Origin: DAISJI01 sp964559835 | Lineage (GTDB): Bacteria > Acidobacteriota > Terriglobia > Terriglobales > Acidobacteriaceae | Direction of reading: 5' to 3' | Length of the DNA stretch: 64,000 nt | NCBI GenBank assembly: GCA_964559835.1 | Contig: CAZLJE010000007.1 | Location: 95,349-159,348 of the forward strand | In this document: piece after piece, positions 34,174-42,442 of the stretch | Layout: each line of letters opens with the position of its first letter | Position numbering within the stretch: position 1 is the first letter of the stretch | Notes under the pieces: model-generated | Told to the model about the DNA's origin: nothing | Database searches by the model: none | What the model saw: the letters and a program-made list of their open reading frames with translations, nothing else | Made by a program: the position numbers and the translations under genes

Positions 34174-34270
34174 GCGCATGCGGAGTCAAAGACAAGCGGG
34201 TAGGAGATGCAAAGAGCGCCATCGCCAACTCGTCCAACGACCCGCGCCGCCACGACTTGCTGGTCACCAT

Positions 34271-34840
34271 TCACAACCGCGAGCGATGTAATGTCGCAAC
34301 CTGTGGCGCTGCCGATTGGATCAGTGACTCGGCTGGAATACCGGAGCCCGCAGTGTCCGTCCGCTTCTGCAACAAGGCATCCAGCGACCACCTGCCCGGT
34401 CCGTTGATCAGGAGAAAGATCACCGTGATGATCTGCGCATAGTCAGAGCGTACCTCGTGCAATACGGCCCACATTCCCACCTTTGGCGGTGCTGGCGGCA
34501 GAGTCAACGGGGACGTGCCCAAATATAGAGAGATCTTCGTGGAGAGGATCGCTACGATCATTTCGATAATGAACGGGATGGCGATCAGTCGGGTCAGGAG
34601 ACCAGAAATCAGCAGCAAGCCTCCAACGATTTCGAGACACCCGACAGCAGTTGCGGTGAAAGCTGGAAATGGTATTCCGAGCTTCGTGAACCGGCCGACT
34701 CCTTGATTCACATACACGAACTTCAATATTCCTTCCCACAGGAACACGCCTCCGCCCATCAGTCGAAGCAGGAGCGTGGACTTCGGTCCCGAGATTGGTG
34801 GGTACATCAGCCAAGTCAATAGTTTGTTGATCCGGGTCAT
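34271..34840 (-). CDS. DoxX family membrane protein
   Basis: About 189 residues, four membrane helices: LLLRLMGGGVFLWEGILKFV, TATAVGCLEIVGGLLLISGL, LIAIPFIIEMIVAILSTK, and DYAQIITVIFLLINGPGRW. This is the DoxX/YphA pattern, with KFVYVNQGVGRFTKLGIPFP between helices 1 and 2. Role unknown; relatives are linked to quinone-dependent oxidoreductases or redox stress. Start 34840 (AAGGGA site) is preferred, with in-frame 34873 as the alternative. Less GC-rich than the surroundings, suggesting later acquisition. It is unlike the other DoxX protein at 6270. Confidence 0.83.
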   Translation of the reverse strand: MTRINKLLTWLMYPPISGPKSTLLLRLMGGGVFLWEGILKFVYVNQGVGRFTKLGIPFPAFTATAVGCLEIVGGLLLISGLLTRLIAIPFIIEMIVAILSTKISLYLGTSPLTLPPAPPKVGMWAVLHEVRSDYAQIITVIFLLINGPGRWSLDALLQKRTDTAGSGIPAESLIQSAAPQVATLHRSRL

Positions 34841-34962
34841 ATTTTCTTTTCCCTTCTGGAAATCAGGTTTCATAGGTCAGCTTTCGACCTCTCCTGCTGA
34901 TAACTGACCAGGAGCGGAAATATTCCCGTCGCTGCGGGTAGGATCAACATATCTTCGGAACA

Positions 34963-34992
34963 ACGATAAGCGGACAGAAATCCGCTTATCGT
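34963..34992. repeat. Perfect 12-bp inverted repeat
   Basis: ACGATAAGCGGA (34963-34974) and TCCGCTTATCGT (34981-34992) with a 6-nt loop. It sits in a 290-nt gene-free gap between the divergent-facing DoxX start and the GAF-TonB gene stop. Otherwise that gap shows only CCATGAGCCATAAGCCC-type short repeats. Possibly a terminator without a clear U-tract. Confidence 0.55.
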
Positions 34993-35130
34993 CGTTGTAT
35001 TGCTTCTGTGGGTGCTGCGCATTGGCGCGAGCGCAGGAAAGTGCGCGTTCTTTAACCCTGAAGGGCCAAGAACAAAAAAGCCCATGGATTTTCAGCCATG
35101 AGCCATAAGCCCTGAGCCCTGCGCCGGGTT

Positions 35131-36732
35131 TTACGGCTTCGAGAACTTCACCGTCACTTCGATGGTCGATTCGACCGGCTTTCCATCCAGGATCGCCGCA
35201 CGATATTGCCACCGGCTCACCGCATCGGTTGCGGCCGCGCGCAGGAGTGTCGGCCCTTCGACCGCGCGAACACTCGATGCCGCCCCCGTCGCCGACACCG
35301 TGATCTGAAGTTTAACGTTGCCGAAGACCCCAGCTCGGCGGGCAAGCTCCGGATACACCGGCGCAACCTGCCGTAAGACCGTGGGCGGCACCGCCGTGGT
35401 GTGTTTCACGAGCAGCGACGCGGCCGGGACTTTCGGCGTTCCCAGGTCCGGTAGCGCAGAGTTGGACGCCAGCACCAGCTTCGGTGCCTCCACCGGCGCG
35501 GCTTCCGTATGTTTCGCCGGCGCCGCGATGTGCAGCGCTGGTTGCTCGGACACGACCTTCGGCTGTTCCGGTCTCTCGTCAGCCAGTTTCTTCACCGGCT
35601 CGGACTTTGCCGCTGCCACCGGCGTGGTCGGCGTCGTGACTATTGGTTTCGCCACGTCGGGTGCGGGAGCGCTGACCCCAGCCACAGGCGTTGGACCCGG
35701 CGTCGCAACTGCAGGCTCAGCGGCGGCAACTATTTGCGGCGGCGCAGCGCTGGATTGTTCGTGTCGCCAGATTACGAATCCCGCCAGCGCCACGACGACC
35801 ACGGCAGCGGCGATGAACGGAGCTTTCATGCTGGAGGTCTGCCGAGGTTGGGCGAACGCGTTGGCTGCGACGAACGCCGGCTTCGGCTCGAGAGACTTCG
35901 CCGTCTTCAACGTTCCGTAACGTCGTGGGTCTTCTCCCGGCGGAAGCAGTTCGGGCAAGGGCTTCGGTACATCCATCTCGGACGGCGTCACTGCAACCGT
36001 GGGCTTCGCGACCGCCACCACGGGCGCGGCCTGCACCATCGGCGCAGACGGTTGTGGCGCAGGTTTCGGCGTTACCGGCGTGTCGATCATCAACTTCATC
36101 GGCGCCGCGGGCGGCACCGCCGGCTTCTGCTCGATGGCTTTGATCGTCTCGACGATTTCCTGCTTCGCGGTAGGGGTCAGCGATATCTCTACCACGTTGT
36201 CGTCCGGGACAGCGACCGCCGCCGGCGTACTCTGCAGCGGCGTGCCCGGCGCGATCTCCATGGCAGCCGGTTCCATGCGCTTGATCACGCGTGCGACCTC
36301 GTTGCCCATGGTCATCATGATCGCGACTTGCATGCGCGTGAACGCTTCCGGCGCTTGCGCCAGCGCCACCAGCACACCATAAAAGATCCCGGCGTGATGG
36401 ATCGGCACCCCGATCAGCGACCGGACTCCGAGAGCGCGCAGGCTGGGCTCGATCTTGTCTTCTTCGGAGACGTTGCAGGGTTTGCCGAGGCGCGCGCACT
36501 GTCCTATGGCGCCTTCACCGATCGTCAGCGACGACCCGACTTCCGGCGCGATGCCGCTGCTGGTTCGCACATATAGTTTCTCGCCCAGCTTCAACGCGAT
36601 CGCGCTGCCCGACGCGCGCGCATGTGTCTGCGCCCGCTCGGCGAGGTCCAGCAGTTCTTCGGCGAGCTGAAGACGGTCGGCAGCCGGGAGCGAAGCCGGC
36701 GTGGTGTTATCGACTAAAGGTCTGGTGGCCAT
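35131..36732 (-). CDS. GAF domain - TM - TonB C-terminal fusion protein
   Basis: 533 residues with an unusual order. Residues about 20-150 form a cytoplasmic GAF-like sensor (LQLAEELLDLAERAQTHARA, SLTIGEGAIGQCARLGKPCN, IGVPIHHAGIFYGVLVALAQ). A Pro/Ala-rich linker follows, then a membrane helix APFIAAAVVVVALAGFVIW (about 305-325), a second Pro/Ala linker, and a C-terminal TonB-like domain (VLRQVAPVYPELARRAGVFG, VKLQITVSATGAASSVRAVE). It could couple a cytoplasmic signal to an envelope partner. Start 36732 has a GGAG site; upstream codons are not protein-like. Confidence 0.85.
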   Translation of the reverse strand: MATRPLVDNTTPASLPAADRLQLAEELLDLAERAQTHARASGSAIALKLGEKLYVRTSSGIAPEVGSSLTIGEGAIGQCARLGKPCNVSEEDKIEPSLRALGVRSLIGVPIHHAGIFYGVLVALAQAPEAFTRMQVAIMMTMGNEVARVIKRMEPAAMEIAPGTPLQSTPAAVAVPDDNVVEISLTPTAKQEIVETIKAIEQKPAVPPAAPMKLMIDTPVTPKPAPQPSAPMVQAAPVVAVAKPTVAVTPSEMDVPKPLPELLPPGEDPRRYGTLKTAKSLEPKPAFVAANAFAQPRQTSSMKAPFIAAAVVVVALAGFVIWRHEQSSAAPPQIVAAAEPAVATPGPTPVAGVSAPAPDVAKPIVTTPTTPVAAAKSEPVKKLADERPEQPKVVSEQPALHIAAPAKHTEAAPVEAPKLVLASNSALPDLGTPKVPAASLLVKHTTAVPPTVLRQVAPVYPELARRAGVFGNVKLQITVSATGAASSVRAVEGPTLLRAAATDAVSRWQYRAAILDGKPVESTIEVTVKFSKP

Positions 36733-36892
36733 AGGTCTCCTCACGGGGAAATTCGAGGGGTTATCTTTCCGGCCCGGCGCCCGCGCGCGGTCAGCGCCAA
36801 GACGCACCTAGTTATTTATCCCGGGAAGATTTCGCCGCCTACGTCACCGGGGTTCAGTTACCCGCGACTTTGGTAATTGAACTTTAGGTGGG

Positions 36893-38041
36893 TTATGCCA
36901 GTTCGATGAGGCGGGCGAGCAGCGCCGTGCGGCGCGGGATCTCACTGGTGACAACGTACTCGTGGCGGGCGTGCGCGCCATCGCCGACGGCCCCGAGACC
37001 GTCCAGGGTTGAAATGCCAATGGCCGCGGTAAAGTTTCCGTCCGAACCGCCGCCGACCGTGATTTCCTTCAGCTTGGCGCCGAACTCGCTTGCCGCTTTC
37101 TGCGCCAGTTCGAACAGGTGAACGGTCGCCTTGCCGCGCTCCATCGGCGGACGATTCACGCCACCGCTGACCTCCAGCTTGCACCGGCGGTTGAACGGTT
37201 TCAGGCTGCGGAACTTCTTTTCGATTCGTGCGGCGTCGGCGAGCTTCGCAATGCGCACGTCGACTTCGCACTCGGCGTGCTCGGCAACGACATTGGTCCG
37301 TGTGCCGCCGCGAATCACGCCGGGGTTAACCGTCAGTCCGCGCTTCATGTCCGTGAACGCCGTGATCTTCGTGACCTGCCGGGCCAGTTCGACGATCGCG
37401 CTCTGTCCTTTTTCCGGCTCCAGCCCCGCATGGGCAGCAACGCCGTGTACGCGCACCGTGTAGTCGCCGACACCCTTGCGTCCCGTCTTCAGAGCTCCCT
37501 TCGGTCCGAAAGCCGGTTCGCACACCAGCACCGCCGCCGACTCTCTCGCCAGCCGCTCGGTGACCGAGCGCGACGATTCGCTCCCCACCTCTTCGTCCGT
37601 CACCAGCAGCACGCGGACGGGACGCGCCAGTTCGCCATTGTCACGAAGCAGGTCGATCGCGCACAGCGCCTGCGCGATGCCGGTCTTCATATCCAGTACG
37701 CCCGGCCCGCAAATCCGGCCGCGCTCCTCGCGCCACGGCATCGACGCCGTCGTCCCCAGGTCATAGACGGTGTCGAAATGCCCGAGCAGCATGATGGGCT
37801 TGCCGCCCGAGCCGGCGAAGTCGGCCTGAAGGTGGTCACCGAATTTCGCCGTCCGATGCACGGTCACCTTCGCGCCGCGCCGTTCGAACTCGCGCGCCAG
37901 CGTGCTTCCGAGCGCGTCCACCGCCTGCTTGTTGAAGCTCGGAGATTCCTGCTCCACCAGTTGGCGGATGAGTGTGATCATCTGCGGCAGGCGCGCCTGC
38001 GCCCCCGATAACAGCGCGTTTCCTGAGTTCCCGGTCACCAT
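36893..38041 (-). CDS. M20-family metallopeptidase (glutamate carboxypeptidase-like)
   Basis: 382-residue M20A-type di-zinc peptidase. Metal and catalytic motifs: LLGHFDTVYDLGT (His and Asp), GPGVLDMKTGIAQAL (bridging Asp), and LLVTDEEVGSESSR (catalytic Glu-Glu). The lid/dimerisation domain spans about 190-300 (VHGVAAHAGLEPEKGQSAIV). The C-terminal GGGSDGNFTAAIGISTLDGL supplies the last ligand region. Best fit is carboxypeptidase G2/glutamate carboxypeptidase; no signal peptide, so cytoplasmic. Divergent from fabZ with about 25 nt between starts. Confidence 0.92.
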   Translation of the reverse strand: MVTGNSGNALLSGAQARLPQMITLIRQLVEQESPSFNKQAVDALGSTLAREFERRGAKVTVHRTAKFGDHLQADFAGSGGKPIMLLGHFDTVYDLGTTASMPWREERGRICGPGVLDMKTGIAQALCAIDLLRDNGELARPVRVLLVTDEEVGSESSRSVTERLARESAAVLVCEPAFGPKGALKTGRKGVGDYTVRVHGVAAHAGLEPEKGQSAIVELARQVTKITAFTDMKRGLTVNPGVIRGGTRTNVVAEHAECEVDVRIAKLADAARIEKKFRSLKPFNRRCKLEVSGGVNRPPMERGKATVHLFELAQKAASEFGAKLKEITVGGGSDGNFTAAIGISTLDGLGAVGDGAHARHEYVVTSEIPRRTALLARLIELA

Positions 38042-38067
38042 GCGTTTATAATGCGTCGATCCGCACT

Positions 38068-38565
38068 ATGGAAAGTACACCAGCGCCGCCGCACACGTCT
38101 GTAAAAACTCCCATGGATGTCGTTGAGATCCAACGCATCCTGCCGCACCGCTACCCGTTCCTGATGATCGACCGCGTGGTGGAAGTCGAGCGCATGCACC
38201 GCATCGTCGCCATCAAGAACGTCACCATCAACGAACCGTGGTTCCACGGACACTTTCCCGGCCACCCGCTGATGCCCGGCGTGCTCATCATCGAAGCGAT
38301 GGCGCAAGCCGGCGGCGTGCTGCTGCTGCTCGAGGTCCCCGACCGCGATTCCAAGCTCGTCGTCTTTACCGGCATCGACGGAGCCAAGTTCCGCCGGCCC
38401 GTCGTTCCCGGCGACAGCGTGCGCTTCGAGGTCACGGTCGCGCAATGGCGCGGCCGCATCGGCAAAATGAACGGCGTCGCCTACGTCGAGGACAAAAAGG
38501 TCTGCGAAGCGACCCTGACCTGCATGCTGGTGTCGAAGCGCGAGGACGATAAACCGGTCGAGTAG
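38068..38565 (+). CDS. fabZ: 3-hydroxyacyl-ACP dehydratase FabZ
   Basis: 165-residue hot-dog-fold dehydratase of fatty-acid synthesis II. Signatures: EIQRILPHRYPFLMIDRVVE, and the catalytic His/Glu segment WFHGHFPGHPLMPGVLIIEA. GAKFRRPVVPGDSVRFEV completes the fold. It sits directly upstream of lpxA, the widespread fabZ-lpxA pairing that balances phospholipid and lipid A synthesis. Here the two are split by a 200-nt inverted-repeat cassette remnant whose left arm begins at the fabZ stop codon. An internal ATG at 38113 is an alternative start (15 residues shorter). Confidence 0.97.
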   Translation: MESTPAPPHTSVKTPMDVVEIQRILPHRYPFLMIDRVVEVERMHRIVAIKNVTINEPWFHGHFPGHPLMPGVLIIEAMAQAGGVLLLLEVPDRDSKLVVFTGIDGAKFRRPVVPGDSVRFEVTVAQWRGRIGKMNGVAYVEDKKVCEATLTCMLVSKREDDKPVE

Positions 38566-38751
38566 TTGCTAGTTGTCAGTTGCATGTTACCGTCACAGAC
38601 ACCGGTTGACATACGTGATAGAACGCCATGTTTCGAGGTGGCGTGGACATGGGTAATTCGTATCGTGATCTCATCGCATGGCAAAGGGCAGTTAAGTTCG
38701 GATTTATCTCGTTCACCGAACCGCTTTCAACATAACTGACAACTAGCAACT
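38564..38751 (+). mobile_element. Decayed inverted-repeat cassette with S23 gene remnant
   Basis: Perfect 18-nt inverted repeat: AGTTGCTAGTTGTCAGTT at 38564-38581 and its complement at 38734-38751, the latter followed by more AACTAACAACTGG units up to lpxA. The interior holds a 28-codon remnant of a four-helix-bundle gene. No transposase. Same arm family as 15440-15559. Confidence 0.6.
38649..38735 (+). pseudogene. Remnant of S23-type four-helix-bundle gene
   Basis: 28 codons: the start MGNSYRDLIAWQRAVKF matches the first 17 residues of the intact four-helix-bundle protein at 39644 (MGTSYRDLVAWQVAVQF). It then jumps to GFISFTEPLST, which resembles that protein's later segment GFISSDRLTPL. 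Some 70 internal residues are missing, so the gene collapsed by internal deletion between the same inverted repeats. Confidence 0.65.
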
Positions 38752-38768
38752 AACAACTGGCAACTGGC

Positions 38769-39542
38769 TTGATCCATCCTACAGCGATAATCGATCCTGC
38801 CGCGAAGATTGCGGAGAGCACGAAAATCGGCGCGTACTGCGTCATCGGCGCGCACGTCGAAATCGGCGAGCACTGTGAAGTGATGGAGCACGTCGTCATT
38901 CACGGCCCGACGCGCATAGGCTCGCACAACCGTATCTTCCCACACGCCGCGGTCGGCATCGAACCGCAGGACGTCAGTTACAACGGTGAGCCCACGCGCC
39001 TGGAGATCGGCGACCACAACATCATCCGCGAATTCGCCACCCTCAACCGCGGCACGCTAAAGGGCGGGGGCACCACGCGCATCGGCAATCACGTGTACAT
39101 CATGGCGTACAGCCACGTCGGCCACGACAGCGATGTCCGTGATCATGCGATGCTCGTCAACGGCGCGACCCTCGCCGGCCACGTTACGGTCGAGGAATGG
39201 GCCACCGTCGGCGCCCTGTCAGCCGTACACCAGTTCTGCCGCATCGGTGCGCACTCCTATATCGGCGCGGGCACCATGGTCACGCAGGATGTCCTTCCAT
39301 TTTCCAAGACCAGCTCCGCGCGCGAAAACCACGCCTACGGCCTGAATTCGGTCGGCTTGAAGCGTCGCGGCTTCTCCGACGACCGCATTCACAAACTCCA
39401 GCGCGCCTTCCGGACGCTGCTCAGCTCGAAGCTCAACACCTCTCAAGCCGTCGACAAGCTGAAGACGGACCCGGACGTCAGCGAAGACGTCGCCATGCTG
39501 ATCAAGTTCATCGAGACGTCCGAACGCGGCGTGATCAAATAA
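38769..39542 (+). CDS. lpxA: UDP-N-acetylglucosamine O-acyltransferase LpxA
   Basis: 257-residue left-handed beta-helix acyltransferase, first committed step of lipid A synthesis. IHPTAIIDPAAKIAESTKIG starts the hexapeptide repeats. The catalytic His region is MAYSHVGHDSDVRDHAMLVN, and the C-terminal part (NSVGLKRRGFSDDRIHKLQ) is standard. The only plausible start is TTG 38769: conservation begins at the second residue and the preceding bases are ACTGGCAACTGGC repeat arm, leaving no Shine-Dalgarno. Cassette insertion has therefore replaced its natural leader. fabZ lies upstream and another cassette begins 3 nt after the stop. Confidence 0.96.
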   Translation: MIHPTAIIDPAAKIAESTKIGAYCVIGAHVEIGEHCEVMEHVVIHGPTRIGSHNRIFPHAAVGIEPQDVSYNGEPTRLEIGDHNIIREFATLNRGTLKGGGTTRIGNHVYIMAYSHVGHDSDVRDHAMLVNGATLAGHVTVEEWATVGALSAVHQFCRIGAHSYIGAGTMVTQDVLPFSKTSSARENHAYGLNSVGLKRRGFSDDRIHKLQRAFRTLLSSKLNTSQAVDKLKTDPDVSEDVAMLIKFIETSERGVIK

Positions 39543-39544
39543 CC

Positions 39545-40066
39545 GTTGTAGGTTGAGGGTTGTACGTTGCAGGTTGAAGAAGCACATCACTGACTTCCGA
39601 AGCGCTTCGTGGTAATACTCCGGTTTTATCCATGGAGGAGCGCATGGGTACTTCGTACCGGGATCTTGTCGCATGGCAGGTCGCAGTCCAATTTGTTGTC
39701 GCAATCTACAAACAGACAGCAACGTTTCCCAACGACGAGCGGTTCGGATTGATATCCCAACTGCGACGCGCCGCGGTTTCTATTGCGAGCAATATTGCTG
39801 AAGGTCAGGGCCGACTGACCGAAGGAGAGTTCCGGCATTTTCTCGGTCAAGCTCGCGGCTCGCTGCTCGAGGTTGAGACCCAGCTCTATATCGCGCTAGA
39901 ACTAGGCTTCATCTCTTCGGATCGACTCACGCCGTTGCTAAAGCTTTCCCACCGAATCGGCCTGCTATTGAATGGGTTGTTGAATTCGGACCTGAGCCAT
40001 GCTCCGAAGTCCCGGGCGGTTGTGACGGGCGAGTAACCTACAACCTGCAACCTTCAACGTACAACC
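39545..40066 (+). mobile_element. Inverted-repeat cassette carrying an intact S23-type gene
   Basis: Left arm (39545-39579) and right arm (40037-40066) are inverted copies with the core GGTTGTACGTTG (39558-39569 versus 40055-40066) and near-matching flanks. Cargo is one four-helix-bundle gene. The right arm also supplies the last residues and stop of the convergent metallophosphoesterase. No transposase. Confidence 0.65.
39644..40036 (+). CDS. Four-helix-bundle protein, 23S rRNA IVS (S23) family
   Basis: 130 residues. Signature MGTSYRDLVAWQVAVQFVVA, ISQLRRAAVSIASNIAEGQG, FLGQARGSLLEVETQLYIAL, and SHRIGLLLNGLL define the S23/Avd-like four-helix bundle, first seen in ORFs inside 23S rRNA intervening sequences and as a diversity-generating retroelement accessory. 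No retroelement or rRNA is nearby. The GGAGGAG before ATG 39644 favours it over the in-frame ATG at 39632, which lies within that site. It is bounded by inverted repeats and is unrelated in function to its lipid A neighbours. Confidence 0.92.
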   Translation: MGTSYRDLVAWQVAVQFVVAIYKQTATFPNDERFGLISQLRRAAVSIASNIAEGQGRLTEGEFRHFLGQARGSLLEVETQLYIALELGFISSDRLTPLLKLSHRIGLLLNGLLNSDLSHAPKSRAVVTGE

Positions 40067-40913
40067 GCAGTAGGGTTACTTCTGGCGCAGCCTGATACCG
40101 CAGCGGGATTCCGACGACCCCCACACCACGGTTCGTATATAGGTTCATGTTTCCGACCTTGTACTTCCCTCGCACATACTTCTTGCCCAACCGCGGTAAA
40201 TGCGGCGGCCCCACCAGCGGCGGGACGATCTGTCCGCCGTGCGAGTGTCCCGACAACTGCAAGTCCACCGGGTAGCGCGCCGCGTAGTCGGCGAAGTCAG
40301 GCTCATGCGCCAGGAGCAGTACGGCATCATTGTCGCGGATCGGCGACAGCGTGCGCTCCATGTCGGCCTGTTTGACGAACGCGCAATCCGTGCCGGCGAT
40401 CCACAGCCGCGATTTACCACGCTCGATCGGAATGGCTTCGTTCCGCAGCACGGTGATTCCGGCGCCGCGCAGCGCTTCCGCGATTCGGTCGGGATCTGTC
40501 CCCCAGTCGTGATTGCCCAGAATCGCGTACACACCCAGAGGCGCATGCAGTCCCTCCAGTATCTGCGCGCAGTCCTCGATACCGTCGGCGCTGCGCCGGC
40601 CGAGATGGAAGATCCACGTGCTCGTCACGAAGTCGCCGGTAATGACGACGACATCCGGTTGCGCGTTGTTGACCGCTCTCACGGTCGCCGCGATCTCGCG
40701 CTCGCCGGTGTAAGGGCGGAAATGCAGGTCGCTGATCTGGACCACGCGCAGGCCATCAAACTCCGGGCCCAATCTGCGGAGGCGGAATTCCACGTTCTCG
40801 GTGACGATCCTGGTGGTCTCTCGGACGCTGGCGTAAGTGAACCCGGCCGCGGCAACGCCGCAGCTCAGGCCCAACCCGCCTCGAATCAGGTAAGAAAAAA
40901 TTTCGCTGTCCAC
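40038..40913 (-). CDS. Metallophosphoesterase (YkuE-like)
   Basis: About 291 residues. N-terminal membrane helix (YLIRGGLGLSCGVAAAGFTY), then a calcineurin-like phosphoesterase: QISDLHFRPYTG, VVITGDFVTS, AILGNHDWGTDPD, LLLAHEPDFADYA, and LSGHSHGGQIVPP, all metal ligands present. Similar enzymes act on UDP-diacylglucosamine-type or other envelope phosphoesters. The C-terminus YVEGCRL and stop are read from the right arm of the neighbouring cassette after the native-looking PEVTLLRL. A GTG start at 40913 fits the membrane helix; the frame is open to 41081. Confidence 0.88.
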   Translation of the reverse strand: MDSEIFSYLIRGGLGLSCGVAAAGFTYASVRETTRIVTENVEFRLRRLGPEFDGLRVVQISDLHFRPYTGEREIAATVRAVNNAQPDVVVITGDFVTSTWIFHLGRRSADGIEDCAQILEGLHAPLGVYAILGNHDWGTDPDRIAEALRGAGITVLRNEAIPIERGKSRLWIAGTDCAFVKQADMERTLSPIRDNDAVLLLAHEPDFADYAARYPVDLQLSGHSHGGQIVPPLVGPPHLPRLGKKYVRGKYKVGNMNLYTNRGVGVVGIPLRYQAAPEVTLLRLYVEGCRL

Positions 40914-41120
40914 GAATGGGTCCCTTGGGCCGAGAGAGCAATAGCGCGTTGCGTGCGCTCCCGAAGTCCTTGCTTCCGGAATTAGACGCGAGAGTTCCGG
41001 CGCAAGTGGCCCCGATCCATTGTTGATTTCCGCCTCAGCGGTGCCCCGACAAGTGATACTCCACCGCCGTTCGGGCCGCAAGTTACCGGCGGTGCGCCTC
41101 CGGGTTACACTGAAACGTCC

Positions 41121-41969
41121 ATGCCCGAACGCTTAGGTCTGATCGCCGGCAACGGCCGCTTTCCCATGCTCGTGCTCGACGCCGCGCGCGCCCGCGGCTG
41201 GGACGTCGTGGTCGCCGCCATCAAGGAAGAAACGTTCCCCGAGATCGAACAGCGCGGAGCTGCGGCCGTCCACTGGATGTCGCTCGGCGAGCTCTCGCGG
41301 CTCATCGACACCTTCAAGCGCGAGGGCATTCACCGTGCAGTGATGGCTGGCCAGGTGAAGCACAAGCAGATCTTCTCCAGCATCCGGCCCGACTGGCGAC
41401 TGGCGAAGCTTTTATTCTCGCTGACCACGCGCAATACCGATTCGCTCATCGGAGCTGTGGCCAAGGTCCTGTCCGACGAAGGCATCACCCTCATGAACTC
41501 CACCGAATTTCTCGAGCCGCTGCTCGCCCGCGCCGGAGTTCTCACCCATCGACCGCCCAGCGAGCAGGAACTGAAGGACATCGCATACGGCCGCCAAGTG
41601 GCACGCGCGCTCGCGCAGTACGACATCGGCCAGACCGTCGTCATTGCTGGCGCAGCCTGCGTTGCCGTCGAGGCGATGGAAGGAACCGACGCAACGATCG
41701 AGCGCGCCGGACTGCTGATGAAATCCCTCGATCAGGATCCGTCAACCCTGAGCCGCAATCTCACAGTCGTCAAGATCGCCAAGCCTAACCAGGACATGCG
41801 CTTTGACGTCCCCGTGATCGGCGTGGCTACCGTGGATGTCATGCACCGCGCGGGCGCAACCTGCCTTGCCGTTGACGCCGGACGCTGTCTGCTGATCGAT
41901 GGCGACGCCGTGATCCGCACCGCCGACGCTGCCGGCATCACCATCGTCGCCGAAGGAGCATCGCAATGA
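41121..41969 (+). CDS. lpxI: UDP-2,3-diacylglucosamine pyrophosphatase LpxI
   Basis: 282-residue LpxI (DUF1009), which makes lipid X from UDP-diacylglucosamine by attack on the alpha phosphate and replaces LpxH in many non-enterobacterial Gram-negatives. RLGLIAGNGRFPMLVLDAAR begins the N-terminal domain. The C-terminal domain has VIAGAACVAVEAMEGTDATI, LTVVKIAKPNQDMRFDVPVI and GVATVDVMHRAGATCLAVDA, with the conserved catalytic Asp region. First gene of a tightly packed run with DinB, Gfo/Idh and a small membrane protein (4-nt overlaps), consistent with an operon in the lipid A locus. Confidence 0.96.
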   Translation: MPERLGLIAGNGRFPMLVLDAARARGWDVVVAAIKEETFPEIEQRGAAAVHWMSLGELSRLIDTFKREGIHRAVMAGQVKHKQIFSSIRPDWRLAKLLFSLTTRNTDSLIGAVAKVLSDEGITLMNSTEFLEPLLARAGVLTHRPPSEQELKDIAYGRQVARALAQYDIGQTVVIAGAACVAVEAMEGTDATIERAGLLMKSLDQDPSTLSRNLTVVKIAKPNQDMRFDVPVIGVATVDVMHRAGATCLAVDAGRCLLIDGDAVIRTADAAGITIVAEGASQ

Positions 41970-42442
41970 CCGAGACCCAGAACATCGTCGAACAGTTGCG
42001 CCGGGCCCTCGAAGCCGACCCCTGGCACGGGCCGTCGATCCTCCAGGTGCTCGAAGGAGTCACCGCCGAACAGGCAGCTGCGCACCCCATAGCGGACGCG
42101 CACTCGATCTGGGAGCTGCTTCTGCACATTACGGCGTGGGTGCGCGCTATTGACGCCCGCATCCAGAACAAAGCGATCGAACTCGAGGGGGACGCGAATT
42201 TTCCGCCCGTGCGTCAAGTGAGCGAAGCCGGGTGGAAGGCCGCGATTGACGACCTCCGCCGCGCGCACGCTGACCTGTACGCGACCGTCGAGCGCCTCAG
42301 CGACGCCGATCTCACTGCTCCGGTCCCGAACCGTCCCTACGATCGCGCCTTCATGCTGCACGGACTGCCGCAGCACCACGCCTATCACGGCGGCCAGATG
42401 CAGCTCCTCAAGATGGCGCAGGGCCGGAAGGCGTCTAGCTGA
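41966..42442 (+). CDS. DinB-family protein
   Basis: 158-residue DinB/YfiT four-helix-bundle protein, putative metal-dependent thiol or transferase enzyme. The likely metal His are in WELLLHITAWVRAID and in GLPQHHAYHGGQMQLLK. The start overlaps the lpxI stop (ATGA) and the stop overlaps the next ATG by one base, so it is translationally coupled on both sides. Physiological role unknown; a second, different DinB protein lies at 43853. Confidence 0.9.
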   Translation: MTETQNIVEQLRRALEADPWHGPSILQVLEGVTAEQAAAHPIADAHSIWELLLHITAWVRAIDARIQNKAIELEGDANFPPVRQVSEAGWKAAIDDLRRAHADLYATVERLSDADLTAPVPNRPYDRAFMLHGLPQHHAYHGGQMQLLKMAQGRKASS

